From positions 992,001 to 1,056,000 of the forward strand of contig NZ_CP035544.1 of the NCBI RefSeq assembly GCF_004139715.1: a stretch of 64,000 bases of DNA. Direction: 5' to 3'. A program made the translations under genes and the position numbers. The notes under the pieces were generated by a model. That model was given only the letters and a program-made list of their open reading frames with translations. It did not search any database and had not been told where the DNA came from. The stretch is from Muriicola soli (GTDB taxonomy: Bacteria; Bacteroidota; Bacteroidia; Flavobacteriales; Flavobacteriaceae). Shown here in pieces: positions 28,483 to 36,759 of the stretch (positions are counted from its first letter, which is position 1; each line of letters starts with the position of its first letter).

Positions 28483-29811
28483 ATGGAATACCTTCCCAAC
28501 ATACTTTTTGGCATATTGCTCGTCATTGGAATCGGCTATTTTTCGAGGAATGTGAAAAAACTCAGAAGAAATATATTTCTGGGCAGAGATGCTGATCTTT
28601 CAGATAATAAGCCGCAGCGGTGGAAGAATATGGCCAGGATTGCCCTGGGACAATCCCAGATGGTGGTGCGTCCTATTGCCGGGATAATGCATATAATTGT
28701 TTACATCGGTTTTGTCATAATTAATATTGAGGTTCTGGAGATTATAATTGATGGCCTGCTTGGAACTCATCGGATTTTTGCATTTATGGGCGGATTCTAC
28801 GATTTCCTCATCGCTTCCTTCGAGATCCTCGCCCTTTTGGTTATAGTGGCAGTAGTAGTTTTCTGGTTGAGAAGAAATGCTTTAAAGCTGGCTAGATTTG
28901 TAAAGCCGGAAATGAAAGGATGGCCAAAGAGCGATGCAAACTGGATCCTCTATATTGAACTCATTCTTATGGGCTTGTTCCTCACTATGAATGCTGCTGA
29001 CTACCAATTACAGCAGATGGGTGTTGCCCATTATGAGGAGGCGGGAATGTTTCCTGTAAGTCAGTTTATTTTACCCGTATTTGAAGGTATGTCTGCCAGT
29101 AGCGTTATTCTGATTGAGCGGATTGCCTGGTGGCTGCATATCGCAGGCATCTTATTCTTCCTGAATTACCTGTATTATTCCAAGCATTTGCATATCCTGC
29201 TGGCATTTCCCAATACTTATTTTGGCAATTTAAAACCCAAAGGTGAATTTGCGAACAATGAAGCTGTAACAAAGGAAGTAAAGTTGATGATGGATCCCAA
29301 TGCCGATCCTTTTGCCGCTCCTGCGGAAGACACTGCTCCCCCGGAGAAATTTGGAGCATCAGATGTGCAGGACTTAAAATGGGTTCAATTGCTGAGCGCA
29401 TATACATGCACGGAATGCGGTCGATGTACCAGCGAGTGTCCGGCTAATCAGACCGGAAAGAAACTTTCTCCCCGCAAGATCATGATGGATACCAGGGACC
29501 GGCTGGAGGAAGTAGGGAAAAATATAGATAAAAACAAGGGCGAATTTGTAGACGATGGCAAACAGCTACTCGATGACTATATCAGTAGGGAAGAATTATG
29601 GGCATGTACCTCCTGTAACGCCTGTGTAGAAGCATGTCCGGTGAGCATAGATCCCTTGTCAATCATTATGAACATGCGGCAGTACCTGGTAATGGAGCAG
29701 TCGGCAGCACCGGCAGAATTAAATGCGATGATGGGGAATATAGAGAACAATGGGGCTCCGTGGCCTTTTAACCAGATGGATCGACTCAATTGGGCGGAAG
29801 AGGCCGGATAA
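28483..29811 (+). CDS. Membrane-bound (Fe-S) protein, HdrC/NarI-like
   Basis: 442-residue protein with about six membrane helices in the first 250 residues. They hold several His residues (HIIVYIGFVI, HIAGILFFLNY) that could bind b-type haem as in NarI-like subunits. A cytosolic tail contains two [4Fe-4S] motifs: CTECGRCTSECP (about 308-319) and CTSCNACVEACPVSIDP (about 378-394). This layout is that of HdrC/DsrM-K-type electron carriers that pass electrons between the quinone pool and a CCG-domain partner, which is the very next gene. The physiological donor and acceptor are unknown. It begins 3 bases after mlaD. Confidence 0.85.
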   Translation: MEYLPNILFGILLVIGIGYFSRNVKKLRRNIFLGRDADLSDNKPQRWKNMARIALGQSQMVVRPIAGIMHIIVYIGFVIINIEVLEIIIDGLLGTHRIFAFMGGFYDFLIASFEILALLVIVAVVVFWLRRNALKLARFVKPEMKGWPKSDANWILYIELILMGLFLTMNAADYQLQQMGVAHYEEAGMFPVSQFILPVFEGMSASSVILIERIAWWLHIAGILFFLNYLYYSKHLHILLAFPNTYFGNLKPKGEFANNEAVTKEVKLMMDPNADPFAAPAEDTAPPEKFGASDVQDLKWVQLLSAYTCTECGRCTSECPANQTGKKLSPRKIMMDTRDRLEEVGKNIDKNKGEFVDDGKQLLDDYISREELWACTSCNACVEACPVSIDPLSIIMNMRQYLVMEQSAAPAELNAMMGNIENNGAPWPFNQMDRLNWAEEAG

Positions 29812-29831
29812 CAGAAAAACACCAGAAAAAA

Positions 29832-30611
29832 ATGAATGTACCTACAATGGCATCGCTCTTTGCAGAAGGTAAACAACCAGAGATCTTGTTCTGGGTGGGT
29901 TGTGCCGGTAGTTTTGACGACAGGGCTAAGAAGATCACTAAGGCCTTTGTAAAGCTACTGAACAAAGCCGGAGTTTCCTTTGCCGTACTCGGCACTGAAG
30001 AGAGTTGTTCCGGCGATCCTGCAAAAAGGGCCGGGAACGAATTTTTGTTTCAGATGCAAGCCGTAACCAACATTGAGGTCATGAATGGGTACGGGATAAA
30101 GAAGGTCGTCACCGCTTGTCCGCATTGTTTTAATACCTTAAAAAATGAATATCCCGGATTAGGTGGGAACTACGATGTTGTTCATCACACTCAGTTTCTA
30201 AAGCAATTGGTGGAAGAAGGCAAAATAGGTCTGAAGGGCGGAACCTATAAAGGCAAACGTATCACCTATCACGATCCTTGTTATTTGGGTAGAGCAAATG
30301 ATGTGTATGAAGCTCCCAGGGAACTGATCAGGAAGTTGGATGCAGAACTGGTGGAAATGAAAAGTTGCCGCCAGCGTGGCCTTTGTTGTGGTGCCGGGGG
30401 AGCGCAGATGTTTAAAGAAGCAGAGAAGGGGGATAAAGAGGTTAATATCGAAAGAACAGAACAGGCTATGGAAACCCAGCCGGAAATCATCGCAGCAGCG
30501 TGCCCATTTTGTAATACGATGATGACCGATGGGGTAAAGAACAAAGAGAAGGAGGCCTCGATTGCCGTCATGGATATCGCCGAATTGATGTCGGAGGCCG
30601 AAGATCTTTGA
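29832..30611 (+). CDS. CCG-domain (cysteine-rich) Fe-S protein, HdrB/GlpC-like
   Basis: 259-residue partner of the preceding membrane Fe-S protein. Two cysteine-rich CCG repeats are visible: the first with FWVGCAGSFDD, EESCSGDPAKR and ACPHCFNTLKNEYP, the second with YHDPCYLGR, RGLCCGAGGAQMF and AACPFCNTMM. Such repeats bind a special Fe-S cluster or zinc in heterodisulfide reductase HdrB, GlpC and LutA/LldE proteins. The ATG at 29832 (MNVPTMASLFAEGK) is preferred to the earlier in-frame start at 29790, which overlaps the previous gene. The disulfide or other substrate is unknown; the bacillithiol gene bshA lies 3.5 kb downstream, so a thiol link is conceivable but unproven. Confidence 0.88.
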   Translation: MNVPTMASLFAEGKQPEILFWVGCAGSFDDRAKKITKAFVKLLNKAGVSFAVLGTEESCSGDPAKRAGNEFLFQMQAVTNIEVMNGYGIKKVVTACPHCFNTLKNEYPGLGGNYDVVHHTQFLKQLVEEGKIGLKGGTYKGKRITYHDPCYLGRANDVYEAPRELIRKLDAELVEMKSCRQRGLCCGAGGAQMFKEAEKGDKEVNIERTEQAMETQPEIIAAACPFCNTMMTDGVKNKEKEASIAVMDIAELMSEAEDL

Positions 30612-30672
30612 TGCTTTTTAGTTTTGGAACGATTTTAGAGAAGGATTATGAAGGAATCAAACACAGAGTGTC

Positions 30673-31155
30673 ATGTTAGTATCGTTTAAAGAATTACCCG
30701 AGGAATCCAGAGTTTGGATCTATCAGGCCAATAGAAATTTTTCTGAGGAGGAATTGGAGGAAATTGAGAATCTACTACCGCAGTTTCTAACACAGTGGAC
30801 GGCTCACGGTGATTCCCTCCGTGCAGGATACGAAATTAAGTACAAGCGATTTATCATCATCGGATTAGATCAATCACTGGCCTCGGCCTCCGGTTGTTCG
30901 ATAGACGCTTCAGTACACTTTATTCAGGGCCTGGAAAAAAGGTTTGGACTTGAACTCCTTGACAGAATGAATGTCTCCTTTAAACAGGGGGATTATATTA
31001 CGTACAAATCAATGGCCGACTTTAAGAAAATGGCAAAGTCCAGGGCTATAACAAAAAGTACTATTGTCTTCAATAACCTCGTTGCCAATAAACAGGAATA
31101 CCTGGAACATTGGGAGGTTCCAGCTTCCGAAAGCTGGCATGGAAGGTTTATTTAA
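30673..31155 (+). CDS. Conserved Bacteroidota protein of unknown function (often mislabelled ABC transporter ATPase)
   Basis: 160-residue cytosolic protein without signal peptide, membrane helix or P-loop. It opens LVSFKELPEESRVWIYQANRNFSEEELEEIE and later shows GYEIKYKRFIIIGLDQS, ASGCSIDASVHFIQGLEK and TIVFNNLVANKQEYLEHWEVPASESWHGRF. I recall similar proteins in most Bacteroidota carrying the label ABC transporter ATPase, but no Walker motif is visible, so that name should not be trusted. Position: 61 bases after the CCG protein gene and 85 bases before the GH3/beta-lactamase fusion. The many conserved-looking Trp and His residues at the end may form an active or binding site. Confidence 0.8.
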   Translation: MLVSFKELPEESRVWIYQANRNFSEEELEEIENLLPQFLTQWTAHGDSLRAGYEIKYKRFIIIGLDQSLASASGCSIDASVHFIQGLEKRFGLELLDRMNVSFKQGDYITYKSMADFKKMAKSRAITKSTIVFNNLVANKQEYLEHWEVPASESWHGRFI

Positions 31156-31240
31156 TCTATTCACCACAATTTCAGAGTGTTATCTCGCTTTTTACAATAT
31201 TTCTAAACGAATACAGTTAGAATCAAGGATCAAATTGCCT

Positions 31241-34156
31241 ATGCAGATAAAGCGCTACTTTTTCTTCTTCATTTTTATTTTAACCGTTGCAGGTCAGGCC
31301 CAACAAAATCCGTTGCAAGCGGCAGACAGTGTTGCCCAGCTGCAATGGGTGGATGGCATCTACTCGCAAATGACCCAGGAAGAAAAAATAGGTCAGCTCT
31401 TTATGGTCCTTGTAGCCTCAGATCAGGATAAAGCCTCAACCGACAAGATCAAGAAGTTGATAGTTGAAGAGCATCTGGGAGGAATCATTTTTTCAACAGG
31501 CGGACCTCAGAGGCAGGCAAAACTGACTAACGAATATCAATCTCTCGCCAAGGTACCATTGCTTATTGGTATGGATGCCGAATGGGGTCTCGCGATGCGA
31601 CTCGATTCTACTTTTGCCTATCCCTGGAACATGACGTTGGGAGCGATAAAAGATTCCAGTATTGTAGAAGAGGTTGGGTTCAGAATAGGAAGTCATGCTA
31701 AACGCATGGGGGTACATATCAATTTTGCCCCCGATGTGGATATCAATATAAATCCGAGAAACCCCATTATTGGAAACAGGTCGTTTGGTGAAGATCGTGA
31801 AAATGTGGCCCAAAAAGGAGCAGCTTTTGTCAGGGGCATGAGCAGGGCAGGAGTACTGACCAGCGCCAAACATTTTCCGGGCCATGGGGATACCGCAGTG
31901 GATTCACACAAAGATCTGCCCGTGATTCCCTTTGAAAAGGAACGACTAGACAGTGTTGAGTTGTATCCCTATAAAAAATTAATCCTTGCCGGAGTTTCTG
32001 GGGTAATGGTTGCCCATCTTAATGTGCCGGCATTGGAATCAGACGAAAAAAGACCTTCTTCTCTTTCTGCTGATATTATCTCGGGAACATTGAAGAAAGA
32101 ACTGGGATTCCAAGGCTTAGTGCTGACGGATGCCTTGAATATGAAAGGCGTGACTGATTTTGCAGGAGACATCAATGCAGAATTACAGGCATTCCTGGCA
32201 GGTAATGACATTTTACTGATGCCCAAAGACATAAGTGCGGCGAGGGGAGCTATTTCAGAAGCCTTAGCACAAGGTGTTATATCGGAAAGCAGATTAGCGT
32301 CATCTGTTAAGAAAATCCTGATGGCTAAGTACAAGGCAGGATTGTATGACTATGAACCTGTGAAGTCCGATGGTCTATACCAGGATCTCAATAGTGTTGA
32401 AGACCAACTGCTTTATGAAAAAGCTTTTGAAAACGCGATAACCCTGGTAAAGAACAATGTGTCTTTACTTCCTGTCAAGAACCTGGAAAACAAAAAGATT
32501 GCCTATGTACGAATGGGCGACGACACAGGTGATGCGTTTCTCACCGCTTTACAGAAATTTACGGACGTCACGGAAGTAAAAGGCAAAGATATTGGCACCC
32601 TTAAAGCGAATCTCGGGGGTTTCAATGTGGTTATCGTTGGTTTTCACAAGAGCAATGAAAGTCCCTGGAAGCCTTATAAATTTTCGGAGAAGGAACTATA
32701 CTGGCTGGCTGAATTGGGACGATCGAGGAACTTCAATCTCATCCTCTCCGTTTTTGCCAAACCTTACGCACTCCTGGACCTGGTGAATTACAATGATATT
32801 GATGCGCTGGTTCTGGGATATCAAAATAGCAAGATTGCTCTCGAAAAGTCCGCTGAGGTGATTTTTGGCGCTATTCCTGCCAAAGGAGTCTTGCCGGTAT
32901 CCCTCGGCTCAGATTTTTCAGTCGGGCACGGAATATTAAGTAAATCATTGGGTCGTCTGGGCTACAGCATTCCTGAGCGGGTAGGGATGAAGGGTAGTCT
33001 TCTGTCCAGGGTAGATACCTTGGTACGAAATGGAATTGATTCTCTGATGTATCCCGGAGCGCAGGTCTTGGTTGCTAGGAGGGGTAAAGTGATCTACAAT
33101 AAGAATTTTGGCAAGCCTACTTACGATTCTACAGATTCCATAACCTCAGATCATTTGTACGACCTGGCATCACTGACCAAGATATTATCGACACTTCCCG
33201 TAGTGATGGCCATGGAAGAAGAAGGTAAAATTTCGCTCAATGACACCTTTGGCGAATTGATACAGGCTTATGATACCACCGATCTCAAAAACGTGACGGT
33301 ACTAAAGGCGCTGAGTCACTATGGCCGGCTGCCCTCGTGGATTGCATTCTACCTCTCAACCCTCAACAAGGACAGAAAACCATCGAGTGAGTTCTATCGC
33401 TCGCGTCCCGGACCCGGCTATTCTATTGAGGTGACAAAAAACCTCTATCTCAGTGACGCTTATCAGGATTCCATATACAATCGCATAGGTCGGCAATCGT
33501 TAAAATCTAATCGTTATCGTTACAGTGATGTAGCTTATTACGTGATGAAAAAGTATATTGAAGACACTTACGAGGAGCCTCTGGACAAATTGGCAAGGGA
33601 AAAGTATTTCTTACCACTTGGGACGAACAATACAGGCTACAGGCCTCTGGATTACTTTGAAAAAAAACGCATAGTTCCTTCAGAAATCGACAATTACTAC
33701 AGGTATCAGACGGTACAGGGCTTTGTCCATGATATGGGAGCGGCTATGCAGGGCGGTGTAGGCGGTCATGCCGGACTTTTCAGCAATGCCAATGATGTGG
33801 CCAAGATAATGCAGATGTACTTGCAAGGAGGGTATTACGGCGGGGATCGCTTTTTGCAATCGAGGACTATTGAAAAATTCAATAAGTGTTACTTCTGTAA
33901 TGAAAATGTTCGGAGGGGCGTAGGGTTTGACAAGCCTCAGCTTGAAGAATACGGGCCAACCTGTGGCTGTGTCTCCCGAAAGAGTTTTGGCCATAGCGGA
34001 TTTACAGGGACCTATACCTGGGCCGATCCAGAAGAAGAGATCATTTACGTCTTTTTATCGAACAGGACCTATCCCACATCCTCTAACAACCTTCTTATCA
34101 AATCGGAACTCCGGACCCGGATACAACAGGCGATTTATGATTCTATTATAAATTAG
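31241..34156 (+). CDS. Glycoside hydrolase family 3 (NagZ-like) fused to a class C beta-lactamase/serine hydrolase
   Basis: 971-residue exported two-part enzyme. The ATG at 31241 opens a signal peptide (MQIKRYFFFFIFILTVAGQAQ); the frame runs open upstream into the previous gene. Residues 30-380 are a GH3 barrel with KHFPGHGDT plus DSH (about 210), the NagZ-type catalytic loop, and the nucleophile in VLTDALNMKG (Asp about 296). A GH3 C-terminal-like sandwich spans about 400-570. Residues 590-970 are a penicillin-binding/beta-lactamase class C domain with SLTK (about 643) and YSDVAYY as SxxK and YxN-like motifs and GHSGFTGT as the third. It probably removes N-acetylglucosamine from peptidoglycan fragments and also acts on a peptide or ester bond. 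Such fusions are typical of Bacteroidota. Confidence 0.9.
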   Translation: MQIKRYFFFFIFILTVAGQAQQNPLQAADSVAQLQWVDGIYSQMTQEEKIGQLFMVLVASDQDKASTDKIKKLIVEEHLGGIIFSTGGPQRQAKLTNEYQSLAKVPLLIGMDAEWGLAMRLDSTFAYPWNMTLGAIKDSSIVEEVGFRIGSHAKRMGVHINFAPDVDININPRNPIIGNRSFGEDRENVAQKGAAFVRGMSRAGVLTSAKHFPGHGDTAVDSHKDLPVIPFEKERLDSVELYPYKKLILAGVSGVMVAHLNVPALESDEKRPSSLSADIISGTLKKELGFQGLVLTDALNMKGVTDFAGDINAELQAFLAGNDILLMPKDISAARGAISEALAQGVISESRLASSVKKILMAKYKAGLYDYEPVKSDGLYQDLNSVEDQLLYEKAFENAITLVKNNVSLLPVKNLENKKIAYVRMGDDTGDAFLTALQKFTDVTEVKGKDIGTLKANLGGFNVVIVGFHKSNESPWKPYKFSEKELYWLAELGRSRNFNLILSVFAKPYALLDLVNYNDIDALVLGYQNSKIALEKSAEVIFGAIPAKGVLPVSLGSDFSVGHGILSKSLGRLGYSIPERVGMKGSLLSRVDTLVRNGIDSLMYPGAQVLVARRGKVIYNKNFGKPTYDSTDSITSDHLYDLASLTKILSTLPVVMAMEEEGKISLNDTFGELIQAYDTTDLKNVTVLKALSHYGRLPSWIAFYLSTLNKDRKPSSEFYRSRPGPGYSIEVTKNLYLSDAYQDSIYNRIGRQSLKSNRYRYSDVAYYVMKKYIEDTYEEPLDKLAREKYFLPLGTNNTGYRPLDYFEKKRIVPSEIDNYYRYQTVQGFVHDMGAAMQGGVGGHAGLFSNANDVAKIMQMYLQGGYYGGDRFLQSRTIEKFNKCYFCNENVRRGVGFDKPQLEEYGPTCGCVSRKSFGHSGFTGTYTWADPEEEIIYVFLSNRTYPTSSNNLLIKSELRTRIQQAIYDSIIN

Positions 34157-34184
34157 AATAGGAATTTAAATGTAATTTTACGGT

Positions 34185-35330
34185 ATGAAGATTGCCATTG
34201 TTTGTTATCCCACATTCGGGGGAAGTGGCGTTGTCGCTACAGAACTGGGCATAGCCCTGGCCAACAGAGGTCACGAAATTCACTTTGTGACCTACAGGCA
34301 GCCTGTGCGTCTGGAATTGTTGGGGAATAATATCCACTTCCACGAGGTACATGTTCCTGAGTACCCTTTGTTTCACTATCAGCCTTATGAGCTGGCCTTA
34401 TCCAGCAAACTGGTAGATACTATCAAGTTACACGAGATCGAACTACTGCATGTGCATTATGCCATTCCCCATGCCTATGCCGGCTATATGGCTAAAAAGA
34501 TTTTGGAAGAAGAAGGCATTCACGTTCCTATGATCACGACCCTCCACGGAACGGATATTACTTTGGTGGGAAATCACCCTTTCTATAAGCCGGCAGTAAC
34601 CTTTAGCATCAATAAGTCTGAAGTGGTGACCAGTGTTTCCGCCGACCTAAGGCAAAAGACACTCGACTTTTTTGAAATAGATAAAGAGATTGAAGTCATC
34701 CCCAATTTTATTGACAAACGAAAATACAGCGCAGGATTCACAGACTGCCAGCGTTCGCTGATGGCAGGAGAGGATGAAAAAATCATCACTCATATCAGTA
34801 ATTTCAGGAAAGTAAAGCATATTCCCGATGTGATCAAGGTATTTTACGGTATTCAGAAGGAAATACCGGCCAAGCTCATTATGGTAGGGGAGGGTCCGGA
34901 AAAGGAAAAAGCAGAGTTGCTTTGTGATGAACTCGGGATCAATAGTAAGGTGGTATTTTTGGGGCAAAGCTCTGAAATAGACAGGATTCTTTGTTTCTCA
35001 GACCTGTTCCTTTTGCCCTCAAAGTCGGAAAGTTTCGGTCTGGCAGCTCTGGAGGCCATGATCAATAAAGTAGCCGTGATTTCCAGTAATACCGGTGGAA
35101 TTCCTGAGGTTAATATTCACGGTGTAACCGGGTTCTTGAGTGATGTAGGGGATGTAGATGATATGGTCAAGAATTCATTACACATTTTAAAGGATCCCAA
35201 AACCCTGGAAACCTTTAAAGAAAATGCATACAAGGAGGCCCTGAAATTCGATCTGCAGAATGTTATGCCCCTTTACGAAGAGCTCTATGAAAAAGCTTTT
35301 AAGGAGCACTATAAGAGTGTGATACACTAA
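34185..35330 (+). CDS. bshA: N-acetyl-alpha-D-glucosaminyl L-malate synthase
   Basis: GT4 glycosyltransferase that makes the first intermediate of the thiol bacillithiol from UDP-GlcNAc and L-malate. The 381 residues match the family from the first strand: IAIVCYPTFGGSGVVATELGIALANRGHEIHFVTY, EVHVPEYPLFHYQPYELALSSKL, HVHYAIPHAYAGY, TTLHGTDITLVG and IPNFIDKRKY. The C-terminal GT4 donor site KSESFGLAALEAM with its two Glu residues and ISSNTGGIPEV follow. It lies 28 bases after the GH3 fusion gene. A near-match TAATTTTA to the -7 box stands just before the ATG. BshB and BshC are not in this window. Confidence 0.95.
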   Translation: MKIAIVCYPTFGGSGVVATELGIALANRGHEIHFVTYRQPVRLELLGNNIHFHEVHVPEYPLFHYQPYELALSSKLVDTIKLHEIELLHVHYAIPHAYAGYMAKKILEEEGIHVPMITTLHGTDITLVGNHPFYKPAVTFSINKSEVVTSVSADLRQKTLDFFEIDKEIEVIPNFIDKRKYSAGFTDCQRSLMAGEDEKIITHISNFRKVKHIPDVIKVFYGIQKEIPAKLIMVGEGPEKEKAELLCDELGINSKVVFLGQSSEIDRILCFSDLFLLPSKSESFGLAALEAMINKVAVISSNTGGIPEVNIHGVTGFLSDVGDVDDMVKNSLHILKDPKTLETFKENAYKEALKFDLQNVMPLYEELYEKAFKEHYKSVIH

Positions 35331-35509
35331 ACAGACTCACTACTGATTACGCTTTATTCGTTATAGTTAGTTCGACCTTGAAATCTGTATTTTGTCGATA
35401 TTTTTAATTAGTCGTCCTGTCTTCTGATTGCGTCCTATTGGATATTCTTCGTTTTATCGATTATTCCTTCGCGTAGTAAGCTATTCTATGAGCAAAAGAT
35501 ATGAGGAGG

Positions 35510-35517
35510 TAATTTTG
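35510..35517 (+). promoter_or_regulatory. Candidate -7 promoter box for the OmpA-family gene
   Basis: TAATTTTG, a perfect TANNTTTG match 28 bases before the OmpA-like gene start. The 215-base gap after bshA (35331-35545) holds no other feature I can support. Confidence 0.5.
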
Positions 35518-35545
35518 TATTACGAGATCCCAAAATCTTACCGTA

Positions 35546-36733
35546 ATGAAAAAGCATTTTGCTTATACAGTTTTTATATTGATAATAGGCAGTTTTAGCC
35601 TGTATGCTCAGGACCTGCCTGAACTCACTGTTAAGGATAGTATCATCCAAAGCTCATGGATGGTGGGCATTGGATGGAATTTTATTGATGATTCCGGAGA
35701 TGCTTTCAACGATTTTACTACGATCAGGGACCAATGGAACGGTGTTGCCTTCCCATCGCGGATCAACCTGGGTCGTTACTGGAAGAGTGGTTTAGGCTTA
35801 GAATTGATTGGGACCTACAATAATTACAAGGAAGGTAATACCATAGACGGAATATCGATCACCGAGGATATCCCGTATTGGAGTATCGACACCCGCCTCA
35901 GTTATGACCTCAATAAGTTGGTTGGGGAAACCGGATTTTTTGATCCTTATGTTGGTGTGGGGCTCGGGTATTCCGACGCCAACAACCTGGGCCGGGGTAC
36001 GTACAATGCCATTATCGGGTTCAGGACCTGGTTTACTGATCGCTGGGGACTCGATTTTAGTTCCAGCGGTAAATGGTCCTTTGGAAATGAGGCTTCCAAC
36101 CATATACAGCATGCAGTTGCGGTTGTTTACCAATTCAATATCAAGAAAGAACTCTCCAAAGAAGGGGAGGAGAAACTGGCCATGTTACAGGAAATAGAAA
36201 ATGAGCAGCAAAGGCTTCAGGATTCCCTTCTGGCTGCCAGGAAAGCAGAAGAGGAAGCCAGGCTATTGGCAGAACGCCTGGAAAAGGAAAAAGAGGAAGC
36301 AGCCCGACTGGCAGCTTTGGAAAAGGCCAAAAAAGACAGATTTACAAAGCTCCAGCAGTCACTGGATAGCCTGGGAGCTGTTTATTTTGCCTTTGACTCC
36401 TCTTATCTCAATGATGCTTCAAAGACGACGCTGGATGCGGTAGCAAGCCTTATGACCCAATATCCGGAATACTCCTTCGAGATTCATGCGTATACGGACT
36501 CCAGAGGTCCGGATAACTATAATCAATGGTTATCTGATCGCAGGGCCCAGAAAACTACAGCATATCTGGTAAACAAAGGGATATCACTAAGCAGATTGAC
36601 GGCCATAGGTCATGGAGAATCCATGCTAACCAACGAATGTTCGGATGGCATGAGATGTACTGAAGAACAACATCGATTGAACAGAAGGTCAGAAACAATT
36701 GTAATAAATGTAATGCCTCGGCTAAGTAAATAA
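35546..36733 (+). CDS. OmpA-family outer-membrane protein
   Basis: 395-residue envelope protein that ties the outer membrane to peptidoglycan. Domains in order: signal peptide (FAYTVFILIIGSFSLYAQ), an eight-strand-type barrel (about 30-195; WMVGIGWNFIDDSGDAFND, LGRYWKSGLGLELIGTYNN, GLGYSDANNLGRGTYN) and a highly charged coiled coil (about 200-270, runs of EEEARLLAERLEKEKEEAARL). The C-terminal OmpA domain (about 275-390) has VYFAFDSSYLND, the peptidoglycan-binding IHAYTDSRGPDNYNQWLSDRRAQ and IGHGES. A pair CTEEQHRLNRRSE ends the domain. It is convergent with cysN (26 bases between stops). Confidence 0.93.
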   Translation: MKKHFAYTVFILIIGSFSLYAQDLPELTVKDSIIQSSWMVGIGWNFIDDSGDAFNDFTTIRDQWNGVAFPSRINLGRYWKSGLGLELIGTYNNYKEGNTIDGISITEDIPYWSIDTRLSYDLNKLVGETGFFDPYVGVGLGYSDANNLGRGTYNAIIGFRTWFTDRWGLDFSSSGKWSFGNEASNHIQHAVAVVYQFNIKKELSKEGEEKLAMLQEIENEQQRLQDSLLAARKAEEEARLLAERLEKEKEEAARLAALEKAKKDRFTKLQQSLDSLGAVYFAFDSSYLNDASKTTLDAVASLMTQYPEYSFEIHAYTDSRGPDNYNQWLSDRRAQKTTAYLVNKGISLSRLTAIGHGESMLTNECSDGMRCTEEQHRLNRRSETIVINVMPRLSK

Positions 36734-36759
36734 AATGACCTAGTCTTGCAGGGATTGGT

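Noticed and set aside
31064-31240. Upstream in-frame start of the GH3 fusion at 31064
   Set aside because: It overlaps the previous gene and would place 59 residues before an obvious signal peptide at 31241.
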